Of a stretch of 64,000 nt of DNA, positions 10,917 through 20,504 are shown in pieces. The notes below the pieces were generated by a model that did not search any database, was not told the DNA's origin, and saw only the letters and a program-made list of their open reading frames with translations. The position numbers were made by a program, and so were the translations under genes. Numbering within the stretch: the first letter of the stretch is position 1; each line of letters begins with the position of its first letter. The stretch covers positions 372,001-436,000 of the forward strand of contig JADFXG010000001.1 of the NCBI GenBank assembly GCA_015233895.1, given 5' to 3'. The stretch comes from Nitrospirota bacterium (GTDB lineage: Bacteria > Nitrospirota > Thermodesulfovibrionia > Thermodesulfovibrionales > Magnetobacteriaceae).

Positions 10917-12628
10917 TACAAAACATTACTGACAGCCGGCAGTATAAATCTGATGCCGCTATCCTTTATGAGCGAGGGCTCCAAACTCCCGATGCTCCAC
11001 GGTTTATGTCCTCAGATGGCACAAACGGCTGGATAACTACCACGTGGGGAGAGTTCCTTAAAAACTCCGCAGCGCTTGCGCTCTATCTGAAATCTATCGG
11101 AGCAGGGCCCGGCGTAAAGGTATCAATATTTGCAAAAAACCGTATCGAGTGGACTTTTTCTCTAATGGCAATACATGCTTGCCGCAGTGTGTTTGTTCCC
11201 GCGTATCACTCCAACACTCCTCATGAGGCCGGGTATATAATCAATCACTGCGATGCACAAGTGCTTATAACTGAGACTGATATGCTGCCGGTTGTTTTAA
11301 AAGCTCTACCTGATATTCCTAACGTTAAAAATATAATTGTAATGGGAACTCAGGCGGAATCTTACAGAGAATTAGAAAATAAAGCGATCTTTTTTAACGA
11401 TGCGCTAAGTGCAGGCTTTGCCATGTCAGAGAGTGTTGCGGATGAGTTCAAAAAACTTGTGGATGAGTTTAACGTCGATGACGTTGCAGCAATTTTATAC
11501 ACATCCGGAACCACGGGCAGGCCCAAAGGGGTGGTGCTGACACACAGAAACCTCTATGAAAATGCCACCGATTGGATAAATACCCTTGGCTCTCTTATTC
11601 CGGAGGTGCGTGTGGATTTACTGTGGCTTCCTATGTCTCACATATTTGGCTGGGGGGAGTACGGGTTAGGAAACACGCTTGGGTTTACCACGTATCTGAC
11701 AACTCCGGCTGAAGTGCTGACAAAGATGCCGGAGGTCAGGCCGACTGTTTTTATGAGTGTTCCTGCTTATTGGGAAAAACTGTACCTTGACTCAATAAAT
11801 TCATCTCGCGATGAAAATGCCCAAATTGATAAGCTGCGTGAACTAACCGGAGGAAGGCTTGGGTTTTGTCTCTCTGGCGGCGCTGGCCTTAAGCGTGAGG
11901 CAAAGGAGTTTTTTCTTAAAGCCGGCATGTTAATAATTGAGGGATATGGCCTTACCGAGTGTTCCCCAACGCTTACTATGAACAGACCCAATGATTTTGA
12001 TTTTAACACTGTTGGAAAACCGTTTCCCTCTGTTGAGTTAAAGTTATCATCGGATGGTGAGATTTTAGCAAAAGGCCCAAATATTTTCAGTCAATACTAC
12101 AAAGACCCTGAGGCTACAGCAGAGACATTTGCAGAAGACGGATGGTTTAAAACCGGTGACCTGGGTGAGTTTAATGAGCATGAGTTTTTAAAAATCAAAG
12201 GCAGAAAAAAAGAAATCATAGTAACCTCAGGCGGTAAAAACATATCCCCGCAGTTAATTGAGGTACAGTTTAAAGATGACCCTCTTATTGAACACATTGT
12301 GCTCTATGGAAATGAAAGAAAATACCTTACAGCACTTATTACTCTTAAAGAGGCGGCCGTTAAATCTTATGCAGCTACGATTGGGATTAACTTTTCAACC
12401 TACAGTGAACTGATTAACCATACATCCATGCGGGAAACAGTCCAAAAAAGTATAGACAGAGTCAACAGAAATCTGGCGTCGTTTGAAACAATCAAAAAAT
12501 TCTATATTCATAGCGGCCACTTGACAGTCTCAGAGGGATTTCTGACCCCCTCTCTTAAACTAAAACGAAACCGGGTCTGTGATACATTTAAAAAACTCCT
12601 TGACTCAATGTATGAAGAGACAAAATAA
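10913..12628 (+). CDS. Long-chain fatty acid-CoA ligase (AMP-binding, FadD15-like)
   Basis: This is an ANL-superfamily adenylate-forming enzyme of 571 aa. The P-loop A3 motif is YTSGTTGRPKGVVLTH, A5 is IEGYGLTECSP, A8 is WFKTGDLGE and the C-terminal lysine region is GRKKEIIVTSGGKNI. It activates a fatty acid to acyl-AMP and then acyl-CoA. The architecture resembles long-chain acyl-CoA synthetases of the FAA1/FadD15 group. It overlaps the upstream membrane protein by four bases. The acyl-CoA could feed lipid remodelling, possibly the ceramide genes 20 kb away, but nothing here proves that link. Chain length is not determinable. Confidence 0.92.
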   Translation: MIQNITDSRQYKSDAAILYERGLQTPDAPRFMSSDGTNGWITTTWGEFLKNSAALALYLKSIGAGPGVKVSIFAKNRIEWTFSLMAIHACRSVFVPAYHSNTPHEAGYIINHCDAQVLITETDMLPVVLKALPDIPNVKNIIVMGTQAESYRELENKAIFFNDALSAGFAMSESVADEFKKLVDEFNVDDVAAILYTSGTTGRPKGVVLTHRNLYENATDWINTLGSLIPEVRVDLLWLPMSHIFGWGEYGLGNTLGFTTYLTTPAEVLTKMPEVRPTVFMSVPAYWEKLYLDSINSSRDENAQIDKLRELTGGRLGFCLSGGAGLKREAKEFFLKAGMLIIEGYGLTECSPTLTMNRPNDFDFNTVGKPFPSVELKLSSDGEILAKGPNIFSQYYKDPEATAETFAEDGWFKTGDLGEFNEHEFLKIKGRKKEIIVTSGGKNISPQLIEVQFKDDPLIEHIVLYGNERKYLTALITLKEAAVKSYAATIGINFSTYSELINHTSMRETVQKSIDRVNRNLASFETIKKFYIHSGHLTVSEGFLTPSLKLKRNRVCDTFKKLLDSMYEETK

Positions 12629-12770
12629 AAGGGATTTCTATGGAAAATTTTTGAACTATTAAGCAAAAAACTATTTAAGTTAAATTTGAAAAAATCCAGA
12701 TATTTTTTGTATTATAGACACATAGGTTGTTAACTTGGGAATTGTTTAACTATGTTTGAAAGGGCTATTA

Positions 12771-13151
12771 ATGGGGAAATATGGAATACTTTTGGTGGAT
12801 GATGATTCGCATTTGAGGAAGTTATATAAGGGAGAACTAGAGGACGAGGGTTATGCGGTTCATACGGCTGCCTCCGGTATGGAAGCCTTACAAATACTTG
12901 AGGAGGATTTGATATTACACAATTGGGGTATTGACTTGGTTACTTTGGATATTTTAATGCCTGGGATGGATGGGATAGAAGTTTTAAGGAGAATAAAAGA
13001 AAAGTCACCATGTTTTCCTGTTATCATGAGTACGGCTTATGATTATCAAGATGATTTTTCTGTGTGGGCTTCAGATGCGTATGTTATAAAAAGTGCTGAC
13101 CTAGTAAAATTAAAACAAACTTTAAAAACACTTTTAGGAAGAAACAGATAA
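12771..13151 (+). CDS. Single-domain response regulator
   Basis: A stand-alone CheY-like receiver of 126 aa. The acidic pocket is D10-D12 (LLVDDD), the phospho-Asp is D60 (TLDILMPGMDG), the Thr is in MSTAY and the Lys is in YVIKS. There is no output domain, so it must act by docking to a partner or as a phosphorelay intermediate. ATG 12771 is chosen because GAAAGG sits about 8 bases upstream; a TTG at 12756 is less likely. It leads a compact three-gene unit: nine bases separate it from a histidine kinase, which in turn overlaps a second receiver fused to a TIR-like domain. Confidence 0.93.
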   Translation: MGKYGILLVDDDSHLRKLYKGELEDEGYAVHTAASGMEALQILEEDLILHNWGIDLVTLDILMPGMDGIEVLRRIKEKSPCFPVIMSTAYDYQDDFSVWASDAYVIKSADLVKLKQTLKTLLGRNR

Positions 13152-13160
13152 AAATAAAAA

Positions 13161-14027
13161 ATGAATACAGCGACTGAACAGGAAAAGAAAGTAGAATATT
13201 TGGAAGAAAGTATCAAACGATTGGTGCGGGAAAAATTAGAATGGGAAAACAGAGCGCGCCAACTTGAGAAAAAAATTCGCACCACTGATGATGTAATCAA
13301 GATTGCTAATGAAAAAGAAGACGATTCAGAATTTTTACAGCAGATTGGTGAATTTACAAACCAGTTTGTACATGACTTGAGCACTCTTCTTTCAAAAATA
13401 TCTAGCCTCATTAATATAATAGAGATGTCTTTTAAGAATAAAACAATCGAAAATGACCCAGAGAAGATAGATGACTTAATTTCTGAAAACAAAAAACGTT
13501 TAGAATCTATCCACAGACAACTGAGAGGCTTAAGCTATTTAAACAAAAAATATGTTCAGGGATTTGACAAGGTAAATCTAAATGAAGTCATAAGTGAAAA
13601 CATAGAGATGATTCGGTTACATTATGAAAAGTGCAGCATAGAAGTTAATATGTCAGATGAGCCGATAGTAATTCAGGCTGACAGGGAGTCCTTAAATCAA
13701 ATTGTTTCCAACCTTGTTATAAATGCGGTAGAGGCAAGTGACCCCGATAAAATAAATATTACCGTAACTGCTAAACAAACCGAAGGACAGATTGAGCTTA
13801 CAGTTACCGACACCGGCATAGGAATTTATGAAAGAGAGAAAGACAAGATTTTCAACTTACACTATACAACAAAAAAGACTGGTTTTGGTATTGGGCTTCA
13901 TTTGGTAAAGAAGGCTGTGGAACTTCACAGGGGACAGATACAAGTAGAAAGTAATCCTGGGGTTGGCACCACTTTTACGGTCATACTACCCGTTAATCAG
14001 GAGAGCAATGATGGCAATAATACCTAA
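13161..14027 (+). CDS. Cytosolic histidine kinase of the TIR-like phosphorelay
   Basis: 288 aa with no transmembrane segment. Residues 1-60 form an acidic/basic coiled coil. The phosphoacceptor is probably H71 in QFVHDLSTLL, which resembles the HisKA H-box but is divergent. A HATPase_c domain follows with NLVINAVEAS (N box), DTGIGI (G1), GFGIGLHLVKKAVE (G2) and a VGTTFTVILP ending. It contains no sensor domain, so the input may come through the preceding receiver or through the coiled coil. Its 3' end overlaps the next gene by 17 bases, and that gene's ribosome binding site (AGGAGAG, 13999-14005) lies within it, implying coupled translation. Confidence 0.88.
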   Translation: MNTATEQEKKVEYLEESIKRLVREKLEWENRARQLEKKIRTTDDVIKIANEKEDDSEFLQQIGEFTNQFVHDLSTLLSKISSLINIIEMSFKNKTIENDPEKIDDLISENKKRLESIHRQLRGLSYLNKKYVQGFDKVNLNEVISENIEMIRLHYEKCSIEVNMSDEPIVIQADRESLNQIVSNLVINAVEASDPDKINITVTAKQTEGQIELTVTDTGIGIYEREKDKIFNLHYTTKKTGFGIGLHLVKKAVELHRGQIQVESNPGVGTTFTVILPVNQESNDGNNT

Positions 14028-14802
14028 AATTCTTCTTATTGATGATGACGTGGAATTTAACGCATCAGTCAAAAATTTTCTTCAAGCCGCTAATTATCAT
14101 GTTACAAGTTTTATTAACGCCAATGAGGCTCTCATGGCAAGCCGTGAGGAATTCTTTGACATTGTAATTTGTGACGTTTACATTCCATTTTATGGGATGG
14201 AGGTTGGCGGTCTTGAGGTAGCAAAAATAATTATAGAAAAAAATCCAGCATGTTTTGTAATTATAATATCTCAGTATGCATCTGCAAGTCTTTTCAATAA
14301 GTTTCTTAAAGCACCATCTAATCGAAATCTCAGATATTTAGAAAAAACACCCATCGTTGAAAGGCAGTTGTCAGAATTTAACGAACCCCTTTTAAATCTT
14401 GTAAGAGAAGGGCTCAATAGTAAATTTATTTTTGTTTGCATGCCATATGATGATAAGTTTAACGATGTTTATGAACTTGGTATTAGAGGTGCGGTAACGG
14501 AGCTTGGGTTTACATGTATGAAAGCTAATGAAATGCAATATACTGGCGGGATAATTCAGAAAGTTTATGAATCTATAAATACAGCTCACCTGATCATTGC
14601 AGATATGACAGACGAGGATCCGAATGTATTTTATGAAGTCGGATACGCACATGCAATGGGCAAGGATGTTATCCTGATTACGCAAAATGCTGACAAGATA
14701 CCAACAAACTTAAGTAATTTCGTGCATACAATATACGACTCTTCAAAAGTAAGAGTTCTCAAAGAAAACTTGAAACAAAAAATACAAGAATTGCTCTCAT
14801 AG
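14011..14802 (+). CDS. Receiver domain fused to a TIR/nucleoside deoxyribosyltransferase-like domain
   Basis: 263 aa. Residues 1-130 are a CheY-like receiver: D11-D13 in LLIDDD, phospho-Asp D55 in VICDVYIPF, IISQY and EKTPI (Lys). Residues about 140-260 form a second alpha/beta domain with FIFVCMPYDDKF, then ADMTDEDPNVFYEVGYAHA and KDVILITQNADKIP. The NPNVFYE(L/V)GYAHA pattern with its conserved Glu is the hallmark of the nucleoside 2-deoxyribosyltransferase/TIR-like superfamily. Members cleave N-glycosidic bonds or bind nucleotides; several TIR relatives are NADases in immunity. Here the domain looks like the phosphorylation-controlled output of the preceding kinase. Start ATG 14011 has AGGAGAG 5 bases upstream. 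The domain calls are firm; enzymatic activity is inference. Confidence 0.82.
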   Translation: MAIIPKILLIDDDVEFNASVKNFLQAANYHVTSFINANEALMASREEFFDIVICDVYIPFYGMEVGGLEVAKIIIEKNPACFVIIISQYASASLFNKFLKAPSNRNLRYLEKTPIVERQLSEFNEPLLNLVREGLNSKFIFVCMPYDDKFNDVYELGIRGAVTELGFTCMKANEMQYTGGIIQKVYESINTAHLIIADMTDEDPNVFYEVGYAHAMGKDVILITQNADKIPTNLSNFVHTIYDSSKVRVLKENLKQKIQELLS

Positions 14803-14919
14803 CATTATACAAAACTGAATAATCAAGATTTTTAATTTCTATGCGAAAAATCATTGAATTTTATTATGAAAAAATGTTTTCATCACTACATAAATCTATA
14901 AAAACGGAGGTTTGGACAA

Positions 14920-15423
14920 TTGCAGGATAACCCGCTTGTGGGAATAGTTATGGGAAGCGACAGTGACAGTCTGGTTGTGGAAAAGGCCGTCTCAGTGCTC
15001 AGGGAGTTGGGACTGCCCTTTGAGGTAACGTTGTCATCGGCTCACCGCATGCCTGAAGAGACTGCTCTCTACGCCAAAAGTGCCCGACAAAGGGGTATCG
15101 AGGTAATCATAGCGGCAGCAGGCATGGCAGCTCATCTGGCGGGAGCAATAGCTGCTAACACAACACTTCCTGTTATAGGAATTCCCATTAAATCAGGCGA
15201 ACTAAACGGCCTTGACGCTCTTTACGCTACCGTACAGATGCCCACAGGAGTTCCGGTTGCAACAGTTGCCATAAACGGTGCTGCTAATGCCGCATATCTT
15301 GCCGCCTCAATCTTATCCATCAAGTATCCTGAAATTATGGATAAACTTAAGGACTACAGAGAAAACACAAGGAAATCGCTTGTTGAACAATCAAAAGCCT
15401 CCTGGGCAGTGGAATCCCCTTAA
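14920..15423 (+). CDS. purE: N5-carboxyaminoimidazole ribonucleotide mutase
   Basis: Class I PurE, 167 aa, moves the carboxyl group of N5-CAIR to give CAIR in purine synthesis. Visible motifs are MGSDSDSLV (phosphate binding), SAHRMPEE (catalytic His/Arg loop) and IAAAGMAAHLAG. The start is TTG with a strong ACGGAGG nine bases upstream. purK is not adjacent. The gene lies between the phosphorelay and the formate dehydrogenase genes; formyl-THF made by the downstream Fhs is used in purine synthesis, but the linkage may be accidental. About 110 bases without a gene follow before the next cluster. Confidence 0.97.
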   Translation: MQDNPLVGIVMGSDSDSLVVEKAVSVLRELGLPFEVTLSSAHRMPEETALYAKSARQRGIEVIIAAAGMAAHLAGAIAANTTLPVIGIPIKSGELNGLDALYATVQMPTGVPVATVAINGAANAAYLAASILSIKYPEIMDKLKDYRENTRKSLVEQSKASWAVESP

Positions 15424-15531
15424 AGTAACGATGACCCCTAAAAAGTTTGTGGGTAATTGAAATTTTTATCAGTTTTATGGTAATAATATAGTTTAGCGGC
15501 TTAAAATCTTAGTTTTTGGAGCAAGAATGCT

Positions 15532-15987
15532 ATGGAAGAAGTGCTTGACAGAATAATTGACGATTTTGTAAAGAATGAGGGCAATCTGGTTTCCGTATTG
15601 CAGCATATTCAGGATGAGCTTAACTATATTTCAGAGGAGGCCGTGTATTACGTATCAGAGAGACTGAATATACCGGCAGGGAAATTCTTTGGAGTAGCAA
15701 CCTTTTACTCGCAGTTTTATCTTAAACCGCGGGGCAAAAACATCGTGACACTTTGTTGTGGCACGGCTTGTCATGTTAAGGGATCGGCTAAGCTCATTGA
15801 CAGAACACGGCAGGAGCTTCAGCTTGCCTCAGATGAGGAAACCACTAAAGACGGCAATTTCACGGTTGAAAAGGTAGCCTGTGTTGGCGCCTGCAGTATT
15901 GCCCCTGTGGCAATTATTAACAAAAAGGTGCACGGTAAGGTAAACATTAACCAGCTTCTTAAGAAAATTAAAGAATTGAGTTCTTAA
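15532..15987 (+). CDS. NuoE-like [2Fe-2S] subunit of NAD-dependent formate dehydrogenase
   Basis: A thioredoxin-like ferredoxin of the NuoE/HoxE/FdhC family, 151 aa. Four cysteines match the cluster ligands: C75 and C80 in LCCGTACHVKG, and C117 and C121 in CVGACSIAP. It would pass electrons between the NuoF-like flavoprotein and the catalytic FdhA. The next two genes are NuoF-like and FdhA, which is the standard composition of a soluble NAD(P)-linked formate dehydrogenase. NuoE homologues also occur in complex I and in HydABC hydrogenases; the FdhA gene downstream decides the call. The complex is likely cytosolic, as no signal peptide is visible. Confidence 0.92.
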   Translation: MEEVLDRIIDDFVKNEGNLVSVLQHIQDELNYISEEAVYYVSERLNIPAGKFFGVATFYSQFYLKPRGKNIVTLCCGTACHVKGSAKLIDRTRQELQLASDEETTKDGNFTVEKVACVGACSIAPVAIINKKVHGKVNINQLLKKIKELSS

Positions 15988-16025
15988 GAGCGCTTAAAAA
16001 CAAAAAAAGTGTTAAGGTACGAATA

Positions 16026-17804
16026 ATGAAAAAAAGAATCAGCATTAATGTTTGCATGGGCACGGGCGGAATGGCTGCCGGAGGCAAAGAGGTGCTGGAC
16101 AGGTTTGCCGAGGAATTTAACAAAGAAGGCATATCTGCTAAGTTTCAGGACAGCCCCTATATACACAAGGTGGGTTGCCGCGGCTTTTGCGCAAGAGATG
16201 TTCTTGTTGATATTGTTATTGATGGCAATAAGACTACCTACGAGCACGTCACACCCGACCATGTCCCACAGATTGTCTCAGAACATATAGTAGGCGGAGT
16301 CGTGGTTGCCGCTCTTTCGGTTAAAGAGGACTACCATGCCTTTAAGGATAAGCAGGTTAAGGTAGTGCTTTCCGATTGCGGCGAGTTAGACCCGGAAGAC
16401 ATTGACGCATATATAAAGAGCGCCGGGTATCAGTCTATAAAAAGAGTGCTTGACGGCATGACCCCCGATGATGTTATCGGAATTATCAAAGACTCAGGGT
16501 TAAGAGGCCGCGGAGGGGCCGGATTTCCAACCGGTCTTAAGTGGGAGTATGGGCGCCGTGAAAAGTCTCCTGTTAAGTATTTAATCTGCAACGCCGATGA
16601 AGGAGACCCCGGGGCATTTATGGACAGGTCAGTGGTTGAGGGAAACCCGCATCTCCTGATAGAGGGCATGGCTATCGGCGCTTACGCTATCGGCGCGGAA
16701 CACGGATACGTCTATATCAGGGCTGAGTATCCGCTTGCGGTGGACAGACTCCGGTTGGCGCTTAATCAGTCAAGAGAGCGTGGGTATTTGGGTAAGAACA
16801 TTCTTAATTCAGGGTTTAATTTTGATATAAAGGTAAAACTCGGTGCCGGTGCTTTTGTATGCGGTGAAGAGACTGCCCTTATTGCCTCCATTGAGGGTAA
16901 GCGCGGAATGCCAAAGGCTAAACCGCCCTTTCCGGCTCAAAAGGGACTCTTTGGAAAACCCACAATCATAAACAACGTGGAAACCCTTGCCAATGTGCCC
17001 TATATAATCAGAAACGGCGCGGAATGGTTTGCCTCTATGGGAACGGAAAAGAGCAAGGGCACAAAGGTGTTTGCTTTGACCGGTAAAGTGAAAAACACAG
17101 GCCTCATAGAGGTCCCCATGGGAATAACACTGCGAGAGATAATTTATGACATAGGCGGGGGAATCGAAAAGGACAAGAAGTTTAAGGCGGTACAAACTGG
17201 GGGCCCATCGGGAGGCTGCCTTACCGAGGACCTTCTTGATATTAGCGTGGATTATGAATCACTGGGCCAGGCCGGCTCCATAATGGGCTCAGGCGGTATG
17301 GTTGTTCTTGATGAGGACAACTGTATGGTAAACATGGCCAGGTACTTTTTAGAGTTTACCCAAAATGAGTCCTGCGGAAAATGTACACCGTGCAGAGTTG
17401 GCACAAAGCGGCTGCTTGAGATTCTTGACAGAATAACCGAGGGCAGAGGCAAAACAAACGACATGGAACTGCTTGAGGATCTTTCAAGAGACATCATAGC
17501 TGCCAGTCTCTGCGGACTTGGCCAGACGGCACCTAATCCAGTGCTAAGCACCCTCAAGCGCTTCAGAGGCGAGTACGAGGCGCACATAGTGGAAAAACGG
17601 TGTCCGGCAGGCGTTTGTAAAGCCCTGATTACTTATACCATAAATGCGGATAAATGCACCGGCTGTACAGCCTGTGCAAGGGTATGCCCGGTTACAGCCA
17701 TTACCGGTGAGAAAAAGAAACCCCATAGAATTGACCAGGCCCTGTGTGTTAAGTGTAATTCATGTTTTGAGGCTTGTAAGTTCAATTCCATAAAAAAGAT
17801 TTGA
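16026..17804 (+). CDS. NuoF-like flavoprotein (NADH-binding) subunit of formate dehydrogenase
   Basis: 592 aa with three parts: an N-terminal thioredoxin-like segment (1-95), the NuoF core, and a C-terminal 2x[4Fe-4S] ferredoxin domain (CTGCTACARVCP and CVKCNSCFEACK). The core has the NADH/FMN motifs GLRGRGGAGFPTGLKW and CNADEGDPGAFMDR, and the cluster motif ESCGKCTPCRVGTKR. This domain order is typical of HndC/HydB/FdhB proteins, some of which take part in flavin-based electron bifurcation. The N-terminal cluster is unusual: C10, C51 and C55 are present, but the fourth expected ligand position (family pattern CxGTGC) is G15. Nineteen bases separate it from fdhA. Confidence 0.94.
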   Translation: MKKRISINVCMGTGGMAAGGKEVLDRFAEEFNKEGISAKFQDSPYIHKVGCRGFCARDVLVDIVIDGNKTTYEHVTPDHVPQIVSEHIVGGVVVAALSVKEDYHAFKDKQVKVVLSDCGELDPEDIDAYIKSAGYQSIKRVLDGMTPDDVIGIIKDSGLRGRGGAGFPTGLKWEYGRREKSPVKYLICNADEGDPGAFMDRSVVEGNPHLLIEGMAIGAYAIGAEHGYVYIRAEYPLAVDRLRLALNQSRERGYLGKNILNSGFNFDIKVKLGAGAFVCGEETALIASIEGKRGMPKAKPPFPAQKGLFGKPTIINNVETLANVPYIIRNGAEWFASMGTEKSKGTKVFALTGKVKNTGLIEVPMGITLREIIYDIGGGIEKDKKFKAVQTGGPSGGCLTEDLLDISVDYESLGQAGSIMGSGGMVVLDEDNCMVNMARYFLEFTQNESCGKCTPCRVGTKRLLEILDRITEGRGKTNDMELLEDLSRDIIAASLCGLGQTAPNPVLSTLKRFRGEYEAHIVEKRCPAGVCKALITYTINADKCTGCTACARVCPVTAITGEKKKPHRIDQALCVKCNSCFEACKFNSIKKI

Positions 17805-17823
17805 TTTCAGAGGTACTTAGGAT

Positions 17824-20490
17824 ATGGATATAAATTTAACAATTAACGGCAAGAAGTTAATAGCACAAGAGGGAAAGACAATCCTTCAGGCTGCTCGTGA
17901 AAACGGGATTTTTATTCCAACCCTGTGTGACAACCCTCATCTTGAGCCATACGGAGGCTGCCGCCTCTGTCTTGTTGAACTTGAGGGGGTAAGAAGACCA
18001 TTTTCCTCATGCACCACACCAGTCACCGAGGGAATGAAGGTAAGGACTGATACCCCTTATATAGAGAAACTAAGAAAAACTGTGGTAGAGCTGCTTCTTT
18101 CCGACCATCCCAATGACTGTATGGTTTGTGAGAGTGCAGGCAACTGTAAACTCCAGGAGCTTGCCTACCTGTACGGCCTTCGGTCAAACCGCTTCTACGG
18201 CCAAAGACGCCAGTATCATGTCAAAGACGGTAATCCGTTTCTTGAACGGGACATGGAAAAGTGTATACTTTGCGGCTTGTGCGTTCGGGTGTGTGATGAG
18301 GTACAAGGGGTCGGTGCAATTGACATATCCTATAGGGGTTTTAAGTCCAAAGTTTGTCCGCCTTTTGAGAAGGATTTAAACTGCGAATTTTGCGGCCAGT
18401 GTGTTTCAGTGTGCCCTACAGGAGCGTTAACCGGAAAGATTTGGGCTAAAAGGGGACGCCAGCACCTAAAGAAGGTTGACACAACGTGTGCATACTGCGG
18501 CACTGGCTGCAGCATTACTCTTGAGGTTAAAGATAACGAGGTGGCACGGATTTACTCCAAACCGGACACCCACAATCAGGGATGGCTCTGCGTTAAGGGG
18601 CGTTTTGGGTTTGAATTCATTAAAAGCAAAGACAGGCTGAAAACTCCTCTTATCAAAAAAGACGGCAAATTGCAGGAGGCCGGCTGGGATGAAGCACTTA
18701 GCCTTATTGCAGATAAATTTACAGAGATAAAGAAACAGCACGGAGCTGATGCTCTTGCCGGGCTTTCCTCGGCACGGTGTACAAACGAGGATAACTATAT
18801 ATTTCAAAAATTTATGAGGGCGGCAGTTGGTACTAATAACGTTGACCACTGCGCCAGGTTTTGACACAGCCCTACTGTGGCCGGTCTGGCCACCGTGTTT
18901 GGTTCAGGAGCTATGTCTAATTCTGTGCGTGAGACAGAGGATAACGATGTGATTTTTGTTATTGGCTCAAACACCAAAGAAAATCACCCCGTGGTGGCTT
19001 TGCGGATGATTAAGGCGGTTAAAAAGGGAGCTAAACTCATCATAGCCGACCCACGTAAGGTGCCCCTTGTTAAAAACTCACACCTGTGGCTTCAACAACT
19101 GCCGGGCACTGACGTTGCCCTGATTAACGGCATCATGCACGTCATATATAAAGAGGGATTAATGGATAAGTCCTTTATAGCAGAACGTACTGAGGATTTT
19201 GAAAAAATAATCCCAATTATAGAAAAATTTACGCCAGAGGCCGCTGAAAAAATCACCCGCGTGCCTAAAGAGAAAATCATAGAGGCGGCACGTATCTACG
19301 GAGGCGCTAAAAGTGCCGGTGTTTACTACACCATGGGAATAACTCAGCACTCTCACGGCACAGACAACGTGTTTTCACTTGCTAACCTTGTTCTTATGAC
19401 AGGCAATATTGGTAAGCCTAATGCCGGTTTAAATCCGCTAAGGGGACAAAATAATGTACAAGGCTCATCTGACATGGCCTGCGCTCCTAACGTCTATCCT
19501 GGGTATCAGAAGGTGGATGATGAGGCTGTTCAGAAAAAATTTGAAGCAGCCTGGGGTGTACCGCTTTCCAACAAAGTCGGCCTTAACGCCGTTGACATGA
19601 TGTATGCCGCAGAGGCAGGCAAAATCAAAGGCATGTACATAATGGGTGAAAATCCGGTAATGAGCGACCCCGATAAGGAACACACTGAAAAGGTGCTAAA
19701 AGGGATAGATTTTCTCGTAGTGCAGGACATTTTTATGACAGAAACCGGACGTCTTGCCGATGTGGTGTTACCTGCCACATGTTTTGCCGAAAAAGAAGGT
19801 ACATTTACAAACACCGACCGGACGGTGCAAAGAGTGAGAAAGGCGCTTGAGCCGCCTGGTGATGCTAAAGATGACATGTCGGTAATAGTTGAGCTCTCTA
19901 AGCGGCTTGGGCTTGAAATGCCCAACACTACAGCCGAAACGGTTTTTGGCGAAATCGGCAGTGTGTGGACCAATATGAAGGGGATGAACTATAACAGGCT
20001 TGAAAAAGGCGGGCTTCAATGGCCCTGCCCGGATGAAAACCATCCCGGAACGCCGTATCTCTTTAAAGACACTTTTCCGCGCGGTAAGGGCAGATTTACT
20101 CCGGTTGACTTTCGCCCTTCGGAGGAGTTGCCAGACGATGAGTATCCATTGATGCTGACCACAGGGAGACAGCTTTTCCACTACCACACCGGCACTATGT
20201 CCCGACGGGTTCGGGCGCTTTCAACGGTATCACCAAAAGCTTATATTGAAATTCATCCGCTGGATGCCGAGCGCTTAAGCATTAGAGAGGGAGAGATGCT
20301 AAAAGTCTCTTCACGGCGCGGCTCAATAGTGCTTAAAGCCAGGGTGATTAAAAGCCCTGATGTCGGAGTGGTGTTTATCCCATTTCATTTCAAAGAGGCA
20401 GCAGCTAATGAGCTGACCAATCCGGTGTATGACCCAATATGCAAAATACCGGAGTTTAAGGTATGTGCAGTTAAAATAGAAAAACTGTAA
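17824..20490 (+). CDS. fdhA: Formate dehydrogenase alpha subunit, selenocysteine-containing
   Basis: An 888-residue molybdopterin oxidoreductase read through an in-frame TGA at 18862-18864, which is selenocysteine 347. The frame is open on both sides. [14 protein letters not shown] aligns with the known Sec site of bacterial formate dehydrogenases, and a SECIS-like hairpin follows at the E. coli fdhF spacing. Domains in order: [2Fe-2S] ferredoxin (C35, C46, C49, C63), a His/Cys3 [4Fe-4S] site ([14 protein letters not shown]), two [4Fe-4S] motifs ([22 protein letters not shown]), the bis-MGD domain with its own cluster (CAYCGTGC), [12 protein letters not shown], and a C-terminal MGD-binding barrel ([14 protein letters not shown]). 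It interconverts CO2 and formate with the two upstream NADH subunits. selA, selB and tRNA-Sec are not in the window and must lie elsewhere. Confidence 0.96.
18862..18900 (+). promoter_or_regulatory. Bacterial SECIS element with selenocysteine UGA
   Basis: The UGA at 18862-18864 is followed 18 bases later by the loop GGTCT (18883-18887). The loop closes a perfect 6-bp stem, GTGGCC (18877-18882) with GGCCAC (18888-18893). E. coli fdhF has the same GGUCU apical loop at the same 18-base spacing, which is what SelB recognises. This supports recoding rather than termination. Confidence 0.88.
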
Positions 20491-20504
20491 GGAGGATTGT
20501 AACA

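Noticed and set aside
18862-18864. TGA as a stop codon splitting fdhA into two genes or a pseudogene
   Set aside because: The position is the conserved Sec site, a SECIS hairpin follows at the right spacing, and conserved sequence continues in frame.
15532-20490. Bifurcating [FeFe] hydrogenase (HydABC) or complex I genes
   Set aside because: The catalytic subunit has the bis-MGD formate dehydrogenase domain with Sec, and there is no H-cluster or Nuo membrane gene.
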